This document shows positions 62,707-64,000 of a DNA stretch of 64,000 bases, one piece after another (position 1 is the first letter of the stretch; every line of letters starts with the position of its first letter). This stretch comes from Burhinus oedicnemus (lineage: Eukaryota; Chordata; Aves; Charadriiformes; Burhinidae). The notes beneath the pieces are model-generated. The model saw nothing but the letters and a program-made list of their open reading frames with translations. It was not told the origin of the DNA and did no database searches. Location: positions 2,471,657 to 2,535,656 of the forward strand of contig VFFE01008908.1 in the NCBI GenBank assembly GCA_008921705.1. Direction: 5' to 3'. The translations under genes and the position numbers were made by a program.

Positions 62707-64000
62707 AATGTACGCCTTACCTGTAGTTTTACCTCCCCAGGCCGAGAGAGAAGATGAAATCTGCAATGATAACCAGTAACCTTATTTTTACTTATTTATT
62801 GTCTTAAGGCTGCTGTGGTTGCAGAAGATTTGAGCAAGTCCCCTGTGAATTTAATGTCTCTGACTAGTTTTATATGTTGTGGGGCACTCTAGCCAAATAA
62901 GAGTGAGAGTTTATGAACCATTAAATGTGCAGAAGGAGTCGGTAACCACTCAGTTGCTCCTCCAGTTCCTTCTTGTCGTAGCATTAGCAATTCTGAGCTC
63001 GTCACACAGTGGGACATAGCTCAAATTAATTAGCTAAATTGCTACCTAATGGCAATAAGATTTGATACCACTTAATATTTCAGTGCAAACATGGCAGGCA
63101 GGTTAACGTATTTAAATATGATTGGCTCGCCACTTCTAGTGGAGTATCTTAACTCCTGTTTGGGCCATCCACAGCACTCATTGTGCTCAATTAATCCTGC
63201 CATTAGCAGCGGTCGGATCTGATATTAGCTCTGATAAAATGTACAGTCATCTCCATAGCCCTCTCCTTCAGTGATGACCATCCTGTGGTAAGGATGCTGA
63301 AATGCAATTTAAAGGGGGAGAGAGGACATACACACATGTACATAATTAAGTCACGTTAATGAAGGGAGACAATTACAATTTGGAGTTTATCAGCAGAAAG
63401 CTCCAGCAGTAGCTTGCAGCCTGCGATGGTGCTGGGCTGCACACACACGTGCTGCACAGTAGTCGAGCAGTTGTTTCAGGCCGTGGAAGAACTTGGGGTG
63501 GAAGGTGCCAATTATTCTTAGCGTCCTGTTCCTGAGAAAAGTCATCGAGTTTGCTTACGTGGCCTCTTGGTTTTCTTTTCTTTCCCCCTTGCTTTCCGCC
63601 CGCCCTCTCTCCCCCCACCCCCCTTGTGAAGCAACCCTTCTGGCTTTGTTGTAAGTGTGGTTTGTAATCATTGTACACATCCCAGATGGTTCATGAAAAC
63701 TCTTTGAAATGCCATCTGCCAGGCGTGTGTCCAGCCGGCAGCCTGTCATTCTGCTACAAGAAAAACGGAGGCGGGTTTTCCCTTCCCCCTGCCTTTCTGA
63801 ATTGCAGTCGGTAACACTTGCTCAGATGTGAAGCAGGATAACAGCCCGAGCATCTGCAAGCAATCTTTGCTCCAGACAGCGACATGGAAAGTTGTTGGGT
63901 TTTTCGCCTTCGCCCAGATAAGATATCCTACCCAGCGTAGTTTTTATTTTCCCTCTGTTTGTTGCTGGAGACCAACGCGAGGTGACAAATGTTATCTCTG
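62707..64000. other. Unique DNA with a possible conserved non-coding element
   Basis: 62980-63400 is AT-rich and repeat-free with TTAATTAGCTAAATTGC near 63026, CTCAATTAATCCTGCCATTA near 63187 and CATAATTAAGTCACGTTAAT near 63341. From about 63560 the sequence turns pyrimidine-rich. No exon is recognised. The last 250 bases are moderately GC-rich and may continue into something outside the window. Confidence 0.35.

Noticed and set aside
1..64000. CRISPR arrays, operons, phage or plasmid genes
   Set aside because: No spaced direct repeats, no dense co-directional frames and no ribosome-binding sites; the repeats are those of a bird nuclear genome.

Overview
This is vertebrate nuclear DNA, almost certainly from a bird. 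Three things show it. There is a 3' end of a CR1 LINE on the + strand (23388-23962) and a second one on the - strand (62545-62706); both carry the CR1 tail with the palindrome GACCTTTAAAGGTC and an ATTCTATG-type end. There is a solo retroviral LTR (2364-2932, - strand) that I recognise as a family common in neoavian genomes. The rest is AT-leaning, CpG-poor, mostly unique DNA with few repeats. No bacterial or viral gene organisation is present.

I found no protein-coding exon I would call with confidence. Nearly all open frames are short chance frames; the longest (233 aa, - strand, 44019-44720) lies in a CpG island, where stop codons are rare. The window therefore looks like a gene desert or the inside of a very large intron. 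Three weak coding candidates are listed at low confidence: a possible internal exon at 8497-8704, and two small ORFs with signal-peptide-like starts at 5576-5695 and 57852-57908.

Layout: 1-2.4 kb unique; 2.4-2.9 kb solo LTR; 2.9-23 kb unique DNA with a GC-rich patch (6.13-6.44 kb), three old MIR-like SINE relics, a 34-base A run and a sequencing gap (18.1 kb); 23.4-24.0 kb CR1; 24-41 kb unique, with a possible conserved regulatory block (32.9-33.3 kb), two more MIR-like relics and a second gap (41.2 kb); 44.2-46.5 kb two CpG-island-like blocks on either side of AT-rich DNA with homeodomain- and POU-type sites; 46.5-64 kb unique DNA with an old CR1 relic, a MIR-like relic, a 27-bp tandem duplication and a young CR1 tail.

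The best candidate for function is the CpG-island pair at 44.2-46.5 kb, a likely promoter or regulatory hub for an unidentified transcript. I found no evidence for a previously undescribed biological system. The conserved-element calls rest on base composition and motif texture only and need cross-species alignment.
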